A stretch of 64,000 bases of DNA from JABDMH01 sp965223165. Its GTDB lineage: Bacteria > Bacteroidota > Bacteroidia > Chitinophagales > Saprospiraceae. Position 1 is the stretch's first letter. Every line of letters starts with the position of its first letter. Shown here piece after piece: positions 54,430 to 63,471 of this stretch. The notes under the pieces were generated by a model. The model was not told the DNA's origin. It made no database searches and worked only from the letters and a program-made list of their open reading frames with translations. Location: the NCBI GenBank assembly GCA_965223165.1, contig CBDCVQ010000003.1:1-64000 (forward strand), read 5' to 3'. The translations under genes were made by a program, and so were the position numbers.

Positions 54430-55338
54430 ATGAAACGACAAATCGGCCTCCTTTGCCTTGCCATTCTCCTTACCGGATCGCCTATGGTCGGACAACAGAA
54501 CTTTGACATCCCTACCGCCGACACCGTCGAGGTGTACAAGAAGATAGGCGATGTGGAGCTGGAGGCCTTCATCTTCTTTCCACCCGACCATACCATGGAA
54601 GAGCCCACCTCCGCGATAATTTTCTTCTTTGGCGGAGGCTGGCGTGGCGGGACTCCCAATCAGTTTACCAAGCAATGCGAGTACTTGGCGGCCAGGGGCA
54701 TGGTCGCGATCACTGCGGAATATCGAGTCGCCAGTCGCCACGGCGTCAAGGCAGTAAGCTGCGTCCAAGACGCCAAATCCGCGGTGCGATGGCTGAGGAC
54801 ACATGCGGAGCGACTAGGTGTGCGCCCAAATCAAATCCTTGCTGCAGGTGGATCTGCTGGGGGTCACCTGGCAGCATCTACCGCGCTACTGCCGGACCAC
54901 GATGACCCCAATGACGATCACACCGTCAGTGCGGTACCAAATGGATTGGCCTTGTTTAATCCCGCAGTGCTATTGACAGACTTAGAGGGACGGTTTGAGA
55001 TGCCAAAGGAAGCTCCTCTACGTCTGGAAGGCCGTATGGGTGCTCCGCTGATCTCTATGTCACCCGTCCACCACGTCAGGGGAGGTATGGGTCCATGTAT
55101 CATTTTCCATGGCACTGCCGACCGAGTCGTCCCATACCGCACCGTCGAGATCTTTCACGAAGAGATGATTGAAAGGGGTAATATAAGCCATCTCATTGAG
55201 TACGAAGGCGAGAGTCATGGATTCTTCAATTATTTGCGCAAGAGCAACGGAGCCTTTGTGTCTACCATGCAACATCTTGATGATTTTCTGGTGCGTTATG
55301 GCTTTATACCTCCGCCCGTGCAAGGCAAAGAACGATAA
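54430..55338 (+). CDS. Exported alpha/beta hydrolase (acetyl/feruloyl esterase-like)
   Basis: A 302-residue esterase. The start at 54430 gives the signal MKRQIGLLCLAILLTGSPMVGQ. FFFGGGWRGG is the oxyanion loop, Ser142 lies in AAGGSAGGHLA, Asp231 in HGTADRVVPY and His263 in GESHGFF, a complete triad. It resembles BD-FAE and carbohydrate acetyl esterases. With the sulfatase, deacetylase and tannase-like genes nearby it fits removal of ester decorations from glycans. Confidence 0.92.
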   Translation: MKRQIGLLCLAILLTGSPMVGQQNFDIPTADTVEVYKKIGDVELEAFIFFPPDHTMEEPTSAIIFFFGGGWRGGTPNQFTKQCEYLAARGMVAITAEYRVASRHGVKAVSCVQDAKSAVRWLRTHAERLGVRPNQILAAGGSAGGHLAASTALLPDHDDPNDDHTVSAVPNGLALFNPAVLLTDLEGRFEMPKEAPLRLEGRMGAPLISMSPVHHVRGGMGPCIIFHGTADRVVPYRTVEIFHEEMIERGNISHLIEYEGESHGFFNYLRKSNGAFVSTMQHLDDFLVRYGFIPPPVQGKER

Positions 55339-55367
55339 GGGTCTGGCGTTGAGTTAATGCCTCCGTT

Positions 55368-55928
55368 TTGAAACTCATCATCATCACCGGTCCTCCTGCG
55401 GTCGGAAAAATGACCGTCGGCCAAGCGCTGGCCAGGCTAACCGGCCTTCGGCTCCTGCACAATCATATGTCCATCGAATTGGTGCATCCATTCTTTGATT
55501 TTGGCACCCCCGAATTTCGGCGATTGGACAAGACCATTCGGTTTGGCATCTTCCAAGAGGTAGCGCAGAGCGATCTACCCGGTCTCATCTTCACTTTTGT
55601 TTGGGCGTACAATGAAGCGGAGGATGAGCAGTACATCGCTGAGATAGAAGAGATATTTGAAGCGGTCCAGGCTGACATCTTCTTTGTGGAGCTTAGGGCA
55701 GAGCAAACCGTCCGCCTGCAGCGAAATAAGCACCCCCATAGGTTGGAGCACAAACCGACAAAGCGAGACCTGGCTCGAGCGGAGAAATCCCTGCTCAGTG
55801 TCGATGAAAAATTTCGAACGCAGTCGAAACCCGCTGAGCATCCCGATCGAAATTTTCTGTACATCGACAATACCCACCTGTCTGCCGAGGCCACTGCAGC
55901 GGACATCAAGCAGCATTTTGGTTTGTGA
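55368..55928 (+). CDS. P-loop kinase-like ATPase (shikimate kinase-like fold)
   Basis: A 186-residue nucleotide-binding protein. The Walker A loop is GPPAVGKMT at 8-16, followed by LHNHMSIELVHPFFDFG and LIFTFVWAYNEAEDEQYI. RLQRNKHPHRLEHKPTKRDL is a likely lid region. The start is TTG at 55368; an upstream ATG at 55357 is out of frame and short. Proteins of this kind are widespread as small kinases of unknown substrate, sometimes linked to antibiotic modification. Confidence 0.85.
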   Translation: MKLIIITGPPAVGKMTVGQALARLTGLRLLHNHMSIELVHPFFDFGTPEFRRLDKTIRFGIFQEVAQSDLPGLIFTFVWAYNEAEDEQYIAEIEEIFEAVQADIFFVELRAEQTVRLQRNKHPHRLEHKPTKRDLARAEKSLLSVDEKFRTQSKPAEHPDRNFLYIDNTHLSAEATAADIKQHFGL

Positions 55929-55986
55929 GCGTAGTTCACCATCAGCCACTATTGTGCAATCCTCCTCCGTAGTCTATCTTTAGCAG

Positions 55987-58728
55987 ATGCCATCCAAGAG
56001 GCGCATACTTTGGAGCTCCTGCATTCCCCTAGTCCTGCTATTTGCTTGCACCGGAGAGAAGATTGACTATAGCCGTCAGGTCAAACCCATCCTCAACGAA
56101 AAGTGCCTTTCCTGCCACGGAGGGGTGCGACAAAATGGTGGCTTCAGCTTGCTGACCCGAGAGCTGGCGCTGGCCGATACGGATGCAGGCAAACCAGCAA
56201 TCGTGCCGGGTCGAGCCCAACAGAGCGAGCTGTATCGGCGCATCATCAGTGACGATCCGGAACTGCGCATGCCCCAGGAGCATGATCCGCTGACCGAGCA
56301 CGAAGTGGATGTCCTGCGCAAGTGGATCGAGCAAGGGGCCGAGTGGGAGGTGCATTGGGCCTACCAGCCACTAGAGCAGAAGGAGGTGCCCGAAATCTCG
56401 GATGGTCTAGCCCTGGGCTCGCTGGCAGGTGCACCGGGTGGGACGGAGACACATCCGGTGGATCGTTTTATCCTCCAAAGGTTGATGATATCGGAGGGCT
56501 TGGACCAACTGTCCCCTGCCGCAGACAAGGCAACCCTCCTACGGCGGGTAAGCCTCGACCTGGTCGGAATGCCCGCCCCCAAATCCTTGGCAAAGGGGTT
56601 TCTGGCAGATGAAGGCCCTGAGGCCTACGGTAAGCTGGTAGATTCGCTGCTTGCTCGACCGGAGTACGGCGAGCACTGGGCCGCCATGTGGCTAGACATT
56701 GCCCGGTATGCCGACTCGAAGGGTTACGAGCGAGACCCTTATCGAGACATTTGGCGATATCGAGATTGGGTGATCAAGGCTTTCAACACAAACATGCCCT
56801 ACGATCAGTTTGTGACGGAGCAATTGGCGGGAGACCTGCTACCCGACGCCAGCGATGACCAACTGATAGCCACCGCCTTTCACCGCAATACATCAACCAA
56901 CGATGAAGGAGGCACCGACAATGAAGAATACCGCAATTACGCCGTGATTGATCGGGTCAATACCACTTGGGAAGGTTTGATGGGTACGGCCTTCGCTTGT
57001 GTCCAATGTCACAGTCATCCCTACGACCCCTTCTTGCAGGAGGAGTACTATCAATTCCTGGCCTTTTTCAACAACACCAGAGATGCGGACACCTCCCCCG
57101 ATTATCCCCTCTTTCGCCACTTCAGCCGGTCCGATAGTTTGCAACTACAAGATCTGCTGACCTGGAGCGGCGAACGAATGCCCAAGGATCAAGTACAAGA
57201 GCTGGCTCGCTTCCTCAAGACCTGGCAGCCGGTGGCGTACTCTATTGAATTTGATTCCTTTGAAAACGCCGCGCTGTATGACACAAAATACCTGGCCTTT
57301 CGGCAACACGGCAAGGCTCGATGGCCCCAAGTGGATCTTGATGGTAAGGATGAGATCTACCTGCGCTACCGCACCAACCTCGAAGGAGGCAAGCTTGATA
57401 TCCGGACAAAGGATGCCACCTTACTGAGTACGACGATGCCGTCGACCAAGGGCCGCTGGAAGATCATGGTGCTCCCGTTGACCAAGAGAGTCGAGGGCCG
57501 GCAAGATCTCTATCTGTCTTACCACAACCCTCACCTCCCGGACGATCAGGATGCGGGCATATTTTTCGACTGGCTAAAGGTCAACGATGATGGCCATTTT
57601 TGGTCGAGGTATGAGTCAGCCGCGCAGATGGACACCTACTGGGACCTCCTGACAAAGCAGGTGGAGACAACTCCCATCATGATTGAAAATCCGGACGATA
57701 TGCGTCGCACCACTCGCATCTTTGATCGAGGCAACTGGATGGTACAAACCGACACCGTCAGACCAAATGTCCCCTCCATATTGCCTGCTCTGGCCACGGA
57801 GGATGTCCCCAATAGACTTAGCTTGGCCCAGTGGATGATGAGTCCCCAGCATCCGCTCACTGCCCGTACGATCGTCAATCGGTTGTGGGCGCAGTTGTTT
57901 GGCCGAGGATTAGTCGAAACGTTGGAGGACCTGGGATCTCAGAGTCCGCCCCCATCCCACCCCGAGTTGTTGGACTGGCTGGCTTGGGAGTTCATACATA
58001 CGCATGAATGGGACATGAAGTCATTTCTGTCGATGCTGGTGCAGACCAATACGTACCGTCAGCGGTCGCAGGCATCCGAGCAAATGTTGGCCGTAGATCC
58101 CGACAATCGGTTTCTGGCCCGAGGACCGCGCGTACGGTTATCCGCCGAGCAACTTCGCGACCAAGCGCTGGCAGTGTCCGGATTGCTCCATCGGCAAATG
58201 TACGGGCGCAGCGTCATGCCTTACCAGCCCATTCAGTGGACCATCCCGTACTCGCGCGAGCAGTGGCAGATGAGCAGCGGAGGGCAGCAACATCGTAGGG
58301 CGGTATACACCCACTGGAAGCGGTCCAACCCGTATCCGGCCATGATGATCTTGGATGCTGCCGAGCGCAATGTCTGCGAGTCTCGACGCATCCGGACCAA
58401 TACACCACTGCATGCGCTGGTCACACTCAACGATCCGGTCTACGTCGAGGCGGCTTCACATCTAGCCATGCGAATGAAACAGGCTTCGCCGGAGCTTGCG
58501 GGACAGATCGATGAGGGGTACAAACTGGCACTTGGTGTACCGACACCGAGCCAAAAGGCTCAAGTATTTGAGCAACTCTATGCTCAGGCGATGGACGCCT
58601 TTGCTGCTGGTACATCGGACCCGCAGGAGCTACTGGCATACTGCGATGAGAAAGACCCGCAGTTGGCAGGGTTGGTGGTCGTCGCCAACGCCCTGATGAA
58701 TATGGACGAGTTTATCACAAAGAATTAG
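55987..58728 (+). CDS. PSCyt1-DUF1549-DUF1553 protein (Planctomycete-type cytochrome), lipoprotein
   Basis: A 913-residue lipoprotein (LLFACTGE signal) with a c-type haem site CLSCHGG at 40-46 in a PSCyt1 domain. DUF1549 follows at about 155-360 (HPVDRFILQRL, AMWLDIARYADSKGYERD, CVQCHSHPYDPF) and DUF1553 at about 610-890 (RLSLAQWMM, RTIVNRLWAQLFGRGLVETLEDLG, RRIRTNTPLHALVTLNDPVYVEAA). A second CxxCH (CVQCH) occurs in DUF1549. The function is unknown; such proteins are abundant in Planctomycetes and marine Bacteroidota and are always near DUF1501 genes, as here (10 bases apart). Confidence 0.95.
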   Translation: MPSKRRILWSSCIPLVLLFACTGEKIDYSRQVKPILNEKCLSCHGGVRQNGGFSLLTRELALADTDAGKPAIVPGRAQQSELYRRIISDDPELRMPQEHDPLTEHEVDVLRKWIEQGAEWEVHWAYQPLEQKEVPEISDGLALGSLAGAPGGTETHPVDRFILQRLMISEGLDQLSPAADKATLLRRVSLDLVGMPAPKSLAKGFLADEGPEAYGKLVDSLLARPEYGEHWAAMWLDIARYADSKGYERDPYRDIWRYRDWVIKAFNTNMPYDQFVTEQLAGDLLPDASDDQLIATAFHRNTSTNDEGGTDNEEYRNYAVIDRVNTTWEGLMGTAFACVQCHSHPYDPFLQEEYYQFLAFFNNTRDADTSPDYPLFRHFSRSDSLQLQDLLTWSGERMPKDQVQELARFLKTWQPVAYSIEFDSFENAALYDTKYLAFRQHGKARWPQVDLDGKDEIYLRYRTNLEGGKLDIRTKDATLLSTTMPSTKGRWKIMVLPLTKRVEGRQDLYLSYHNPHLPDDQDAGIFFDWLKVNDDGHFWSRYESAAQMDTYWDLLTKQVETTPIMIENPDDMRRTTRIFDRGNWMVQTDTVRPNVPSILPALATEDVPNRLSLAQWMMSPQHPLTARTIVNRLWAQLFGRGLVETLEDLGSQSPPPSHPELLDWLAWEFIHTHEWDMKSFLSMLVQTNTYRQRSQASEQMLAVDPDNRFLARGPRVRLSAEQLRDQALAVSGLLHRQMYGRSVMPYQPIQWTIPYSREQWQMSSGGQQHRRAVYTHWKRSNPYPAMMILDAAERNVCESRRIRTNTPLHALVTLNDPVYVEAASHLAMRMKQASPELAGQIDEGYKLALGVPTPSQKAQVFEQLYAQAMDAFAAGTSDPQELLAYCDEKDPQLAGLVVVANALMNMDEFITKN

Positions 58729-58738
58729 AACAAACCAC

Positions 58739-60211
58739 ATGAATCTCCTGCAAGAGGCCAGGTTGAGCCAAGCTAAATTGAATAGTCGTCGACTGTTCTT
58801 GCAGGATTGCGCGCTCGGCCTGGGCTCGTTGGCGCTGGGGGGATTGCTGGGATGCCATAGGGTGACTTCGCCGCCGGCCGCTGCCGCCGCTGCCAAGCAA
58901 GCCGCCGACGTGGCCATGTTCCCGGGTCGAGCAAAGCGAGTCATCTACCTGCACATGGCAGGCGCTCCTTCTCAATTGGAGCTATTTGATTACAAACCGG
59001 AACTGGCCAAGTTGGATGGGGCAGCCTGTCCTCCGTCGCTGTTGGCCGGAAAGCGGTTTGCTTTCATACGAGGCGTACCCAAGTTGTTGGGGCCACTGGG
59101 ACGATTTAAGCAGCAGGGAGATTCAGGCGCTTGGGTCTCACACTTTTTGCCCCATTTTGCCACTATTGCGGATGAAGTAACCATCATCAAGTCGCTCTTT
59201 ACCGAGCAGTTTAATCATGCCCCGGCGCAACTTTTCATGCAGACAGGCAGTGCGCAACTCGGCCGACCGAGCATGGGCAGCTGGGTGACGTATGGTTTGG
59301 GATCAGAAAATGATAACCTGCCGGGATTCATGGTACTGACCTCCGGCAAGAGCAATCCGGATGGCGGCAAAGCGCTATGGGGCAGTGGATTCCTGCCCTC
59401 AGTCTTTCAAGGCGTGCATTGCCGATCGCAGGGAGACCCGGTTCTATTTCTCAGTAATCCGGCGGGCATGAGCCAATCCCTTCGCAAGGCCTCCATCGAC
59501 GCCATCAATAAGGTCAATGCGCTCAGCCACGAGTCGTTTCAAGATCCCGAAATACTGACCCGGATCAAGCAGTATGAGATGGCCTACCGGATGCAGATAG
59601 AGGTACCCGGCGTCCTATCGATCGACGACGAGCCTCCCTATATCCATGAGATGTATGGCACTCAGCCGGGCCGCACATCCTTCGCCAACAACGTCCTGCT
59701 GGCACGCAAAATGGTGGAAAACGGCGTCCGCTTTGTCCAACTATACGACTGGGGGTGGGATGCGCACGGCACGAACGCCGAGTTTGCCCTTGATGAGGGA
59801 TTTGCCGACAAATGCCGGAGCATAGATCGTCCAATTGCAGCGCTGATCAAAGATCTGAAGCAGCGAGGACTGCTGGATGAAACCCTAGTGATCTGGGGTG
59901 GCGAATTTGGCCGTACGCCCATGCAGGAGAATCGCAATGGCGTCGATCTACCCTACAAGGGGCGAGATCATCATCCCTATGCCTTCACCATGTGGATGGC
60001 CGGTGGTGGTGTAAAAAAAGGCCTGAGTTTTGGTGAGACCGATGAGATCGGGTTCTTTCCCATCGAAAACAAGGTCTCCGTTTTTGATCTGCAGGCAACC
60101 ATACTGCATCAGTTGGGATTTGATCACGAGAAATTCACCTACCACTTTCAGGGCCGTGATTTTCGCCTGACCGATGTCGAGGGGCATGTGATCAAGGATG
60201 TGATTGCTTGA
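58739..60211 (+). CDS. DUF1501-domain protein with Tat-like leader
   Basis: A 490-residue sulfatase-fold-like protein of the DUF1501 family, the regular partner of DUF1549/DUF1553 proteins. The leader has LNSRRLFLQDCALGLGSLALGG with a possible lipobox (GGLLGCHR). Family features: VIYLHMAGAPSQLELFDYKP, NHAPAQLFMQTG, RPSMGSWVTYGLG, YDWGWDAHGTN, VIWGGEFGRTPMQEN and GRDHHPYAFTMWMAGGGV. Metal-binding Asp and His positions are kept. The biochemical role is unproved. Confidence 0.95.
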   Translation: MNLLQEARLSQAKLNSRRLFLQDCALGLGSLALGGLLGCHRVTSPPAAAAAAKQAADVAMFPGRAKRVIYLHMAGAPSQLELFDYKPELAKLDGAACPPSLLAGKRFAFIRGVPKLLGPLGRFKQQGDSGAWVSHFLPHFATIADEVTIIKSLFTEQFNHAPAQLFMQTGSAQLGRPSMGSWVTYGLGSENDNLPGFMVLTSGKSNPDGGKALWGSGFLPSVFQGVHCRSQGDPVLFLSNPAGMSQSLRKASIDAINKVNALSHESFQDPEILTRIKQYEMAYRMQIEVPGVLSIDDEPPYIHEMYGTQPGRTSFANNVLLARKMVENGVRFVQLYDWGWDAHGTNAEFALDEGFADKCRSIDRPIAALIKDLKQRGLLDETLVIWGGEFGRTPMQENRNGVDLPYKGRDHHPYAFTMWMAGGGVKKGLSFGETDEIGFFPIENKVSVFDLQATILHQLGFDHEKFTYHFQGRDFRLTDVEGHVIKDVIA

Positions 60212-60273
60212 AAAAAGTAAGACAAAGGCGGCTCTACATCCGTCAGTCCTCCGAAAGTCCTAATTTAATAAGC

Positions 60274-61530
60274 ATGAAATCTCGATCTATCCTGATGGTA
60301 ATGCTGGCGGTGGCACCATGGCTCAGCGCGCAAGGATTTGCCCAGCTGAGGGCCGGCACAGCTAATATGGACATCACCGGGCCCATCGGCAGCACGATGT
60401 ACGGATATGCCGCCCGCGGAACGAATGTGTCGACCGGCATCCATGATTCCTTGTACGCCAGGGCACTGGTGCTAGACGACGGCCGAGTCAGCGTCGGGAT
60501 CGTGACCCTAGACTTGGGGGCCATCTACGCCAAGAATGTAAAGCGCGTGCAGGACGCCTTACCGGAGGCAGTGAAGCTGGACCATATCTTGCTGATCGCT
60601 TCACACTCCCACTCCACCCCGACTAATCGCGATGACTTTCCCACGGAGCAAGATCCCTGGATCAAAGAAGCCGAACGTCGCATCGCGGGTGTGTTGGCCC
60701 AGGCATACCACGCAATGCAACCTGCCAGCATCGGAGCAGGACAGGGCGAGGTAAGAGAGGGATTCAACCGCCGCGTGGTCAAAGCTAACGGCGAAGTATA
60801 TATGATGTGGCGCAATGCAGAACGTCTGCCCACCAGTCCATTGGACTATGCCCTGGGTGTGATCAGCGTGCGCGGCCAAGACGGTATCATCGCCACCTTG
60901 GTCAACTTTGCCTGCCACCCAGTGGTGCTCGGACCGGATAATTTCCAGTATTCGGCCGACTATCCGGGAGCCATCGCAAGTTATGTCCGTCAAGAAATCG
61001 GCGGCCAAGTTATGTTTTTGCCAGGCGCCCAGGGAGACATCAATCCTTTTGAGGACAAGCAGCCCATCGATGAGGGTGCTTTTGGGCAGGTGCAGCGACT
61101 CGGTCACGTCATCGGTGAGGAGGTGGTGCGTGTGTCAAACCGGATCATGGATTTTGAAGATGGTCTGGAAATATTTGCCCGAAAGGAGTTAATTCCGTTG
61201 TCCAGCCGGAAAGACGTCAATCGCACAACGGTCGCCTTCCACGCCGAGATCAATGCCGTGCTCCTTGGCAACGATATTGCGATCGCGACCTTCCCAGGCG
61301 AATTCTTCGTGGAGCACGGACTTGCGCTCAAGGCCCGGAGTCCGGTCAAAAACACATTTTTTGTCGGCTACACCAATGATGCACTGGCCTATTTTCCGAC
61401 GATCCAGGCCACCACCGAAGGGGGCTATGGCGCGGCCACCACAACCCAAGTCGAAGTGGGGGCGGGTGAGCGACTAGTAAATCGAGCGTTGATTAACATT
61501 TTGTATATGGCGGGAAAAATCTCTCCCTGA
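60274..61530 (+). CDS. Neutral/alkaline ceramidase-like hydrolase, exported
   Basis: A 418-residue protein with signal SILMVMLAVAPWLSAQGFAQ; the start at 60274 was chosen over an in-frame TTG at 60208 that overlaps the DUF1501 stop. The N-terminal ceramidase domain shows AGTANMDITGPIGSTMYGYA, ASHSHSTPT (zinc His pair), VNFACHPVVLG and LPGAQGDINPF. The C-terminal immunoglobulin-like domain of full ceramidases is absent, so the substrate may be another amide. It is co-oriented with the DUF1553/DUF1501 genes and probably the third gene of that operon. Confidence 0.9.
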   Translation: MKSRSILMVMLAVAPWLSAQGFAQLRAGTANMDITGPIGSTMYGYAARGTNVSTGIHDSLYARALVLDDGRVSVGIVTLDLGAIYAKNVKRVQDALPEAVKLDHILLIASHSHSTPTNRDDFPTEQDPWIKEAERRIAGVLAQAYHAMQPASIGAGQGEVREGFNRRVVKANGEVYMMWRNAERLPTSPLDYALGVISVRGQDGIIATLVNFACHPVVLGPDNFQYSADYPGAIASYVRQEIGGQVMFLPGAQGDINPFEDKQPIDEGAFGQVQRLGHVIGEEVVRVSNRIMDFEDGLEIFARKELIPLSSRKDVNRTTVAFHAEINAVLLGNDIAIATFPGEFFVEHGLALKARSPVKNTFFVGYTNDALAYFPTIQATTEGGYGAATTTQVEVGAGERLVNRALINILYMAGKISP

Positions 61531-61710
61531 TCGGATGGAAAGATATGCTACCAGGTTTGCGGTTGCCCACCCTGCCGATCTGGGGAGTCTATATGGGAAA
61601 TAGACACAACGGTTTCCTTTAAAGATCGACTCCCATTCCCTTAACATTTGCCAATGTGGCACCACAAATTGTCGATTACGTTCGGGCCACATCGTCCAAT
61701 CCAAAACAGT

Positions 61711-61919
61711 ATGTCACTTCAAGAGATCGCAAGGAAATCAACCCGCCATCCCCAGGTATTGGCCGAGATTCTGGCCAAGTGCGCGGAAACAGGATTGCGA
61801 TGGCTTCCGACAGCGAGGTTGGATCACCGCTCTGTAGGCTGGTATCCTCCAAGCCGGGCGCCCGACTGCTGGAGCTTGGCACGGGCATTGGTCTATCGCT
61901 CTGCTGGATGCAGGACGGC
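61711..61919 (+). pseudogene. Broken partial copy of the methyltransferase gene at 63472
   Basis: From about 61787 the DNA matches the intact gene: CAxTG, then MASDSEVGS, LVSSKPGARLLELGTGIGLS and CWMQDG. At about 61797 one base is missing relative to the intact gene (GGATTGCG against GGATTTACG), which shifts the frame. Similarity stops after GCAGGACGGC at 61919, so the last two thirds are lost. The right-hand 79 bases differ at only 2 positions, while the left part is much more diverged. Confidence 0.85.
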
Positions 61920-61998
61920 TCAGCTGCCTCGTGCCTATCCACATCCGGCTGCAGGCAAGCGCGATCCCCCAGGATGTCCCAGTCGCTAAGCCGCCTAC

Positions 61999-63336
61999 TC
62001 AGTATCGAAAAATGGGATGAATACTCCGCATGTTATGACGTTTGTCATACAATACGAGTATCAGCATGGATGACAGTCCTGATGATGTCGGAAGGTCTAT
62101 TTGGCCGGATTCTGTGCTTCCTTGCGCTATCACTCGACCCTCAGGAGTGAACCATCTGTATTCAGATAAGCTAACCCTCGGCGATCGAAAATTTACCGAT
62201 TCTTGTGCTGGATTGGGGTAGACGAGAACGTCACTTAGAAGTGTAGGATCAGTATAGGCCGATGTTGTGCTGTCTGGGGGAGCACCGTAGTAGTGTACCG
62301 TAACGGTGGACATTGAGTCGAATGTCCCCCCTTCCAGATAAGATAAGTTGTGCTCCCGTACCACTTGCCCATAGCGATTATACTTGTTAAGGCGCAGACT
62401 CTGATCTCGAAACGGATCGCAGCACGCCCGTTTTTCACTAAGACGATTCCCATCTGAATCAACAACGTACTCGTTGCGTGTAATAAGTGCCAGCGTATCA
62501 CTGGTTCCATTATCGGAATAGCCCAATCTCAAAATTAAATGTCCAAAGTCATCATAAACAGATACGGTCCTACTACTTAGACTCCAATCGCCTCCGCCAG
62601 CGTCATAATTATATGAACGAGATTCGATTTGTTGGCCAGAGGCATCATAGTCATATCTTACTTGACGACTTGGTCTGTAGACCATTAGCTCTGCATCATA
62701 ATCATGAGCTGTGAAAGTGATCAATCCAGGAGCATCATACATGTATTGGTTGAAACCTTGAATTTCTCGAAGCCCGCTTGGGTCAATCGTATATGTTGTG
62801 TCAGCTAAGAGCAGCAAACCATCGCCTTCGTAGCTGGGGATTATCTCCCTGATTCCAGAGGTCTGATAGCCGATATTCTTGGAAAGTCGATCCAACTCAT
62901 CGTACTCGTTTAGGATTTGTAAAGTCGTGTCCCATACACCATTCCTAAACCCAACCAAGGTCAACTCGATTAGCTTGCCGCTATCGGAGTACCGAAAAAT
63001 TCGGCGGTCAGTATATTGCCAAGCCTGACTCAGTACGTCCCACTCCTCCCGAGTACTGATCGATCCTCCGTTTGGTAATTGTTCTATGTTCTGCCGATTT
63101 AGAAGACTCCGATCGCCGCCTATAGTCAATCTTTGGGAGAGGCGACTTTGCGTATCATAGAAATAATGCGAGATCCTATCTAGGGTCGAATCAATCCCAT
63201 TTCCAACGGAATCACCCAACACTGTCCAATACAGTGTGGAATCCAACAAAGGAGCATCTGCTGGCGCTTGTGCTTGAAGGTGACAGGTATGGGCAAAAAC
63301 TAAGATAAGGGTCAACAGTGGGTATTTAGATGGCAT
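61999..63336 (-). CDS. Secreted protein with type IX sorting domain and YD-like repeats
   Basis: A 445-residue cargo protein of the type IX secretion system. It has a signal peptide (PLLTLILVFAHTCHLQAQ), a middle with RHS/YD-like strands (YDYDASGQQIESRSYNYD, YDDFGHLILRLGYSDNG, YNRYGQVVREHNLSY), and a C-terminal sorting domain beginning SDVLVYPNPAQESVNF. The final part (SMLILVLYDKRHNMRSIHPIFRY) is the usual end of such domains. The role is unknown. The gene is AT-richer than its neighbours and sits exactly between the broken and intact methyltransferase copies. Confidence 0.9.
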   Translation of the reverse strand: MPSKYPLLTLILVFAHTCHLQAQAPADAPLLDSTLYWTVLGDSVGNGIDSTLDRISHYFYDTQSRLSQRLTIGGDRSLLNRQNIEQLPNGGSISTREEWDVLSQAWQYTDRRIFRYSDSGKLIELTLVGFRNGVWDTTLQILNEYDELDRLSKNIGYQTSGIREIIPSYEGDGLLLLADTTYTIDPSGLREIQGFNQYMYDAPGLITFTAHDYDAELMVYRPSRQVRYDYDASGQQIESRSYNYDAGGGDWSLSSRTVSVYDDFGHLILRLGYSDNGTSDTLALITRNEYVVDSDGNRLSEKRACCDPFRDQSLRLNKYNRYGQVVREHNLSYLEGGTFDSMSTVTVHYYGAPPDSTTSAYTDPTLLSDVLVYPNPAQESVNFRSPRVSLSEYRWFTPEGRVIAQGSTESGQIDLPTSSGLSSMLILVLYDKRHNMRSIHPIFRY

Positions 63337-63471
63337 TAGGTGTGATGGTTTGAGAAATTAAAAGAGCCCTAATGTAAATAAATGGGCGGAAAGGGCACCA
63401 AAGCGCACTATGACAATTATGTCCCATGAAGCTCTTAGTTGCCTTCAGTTGTTTTTCTTTGGGCCAAAAGC

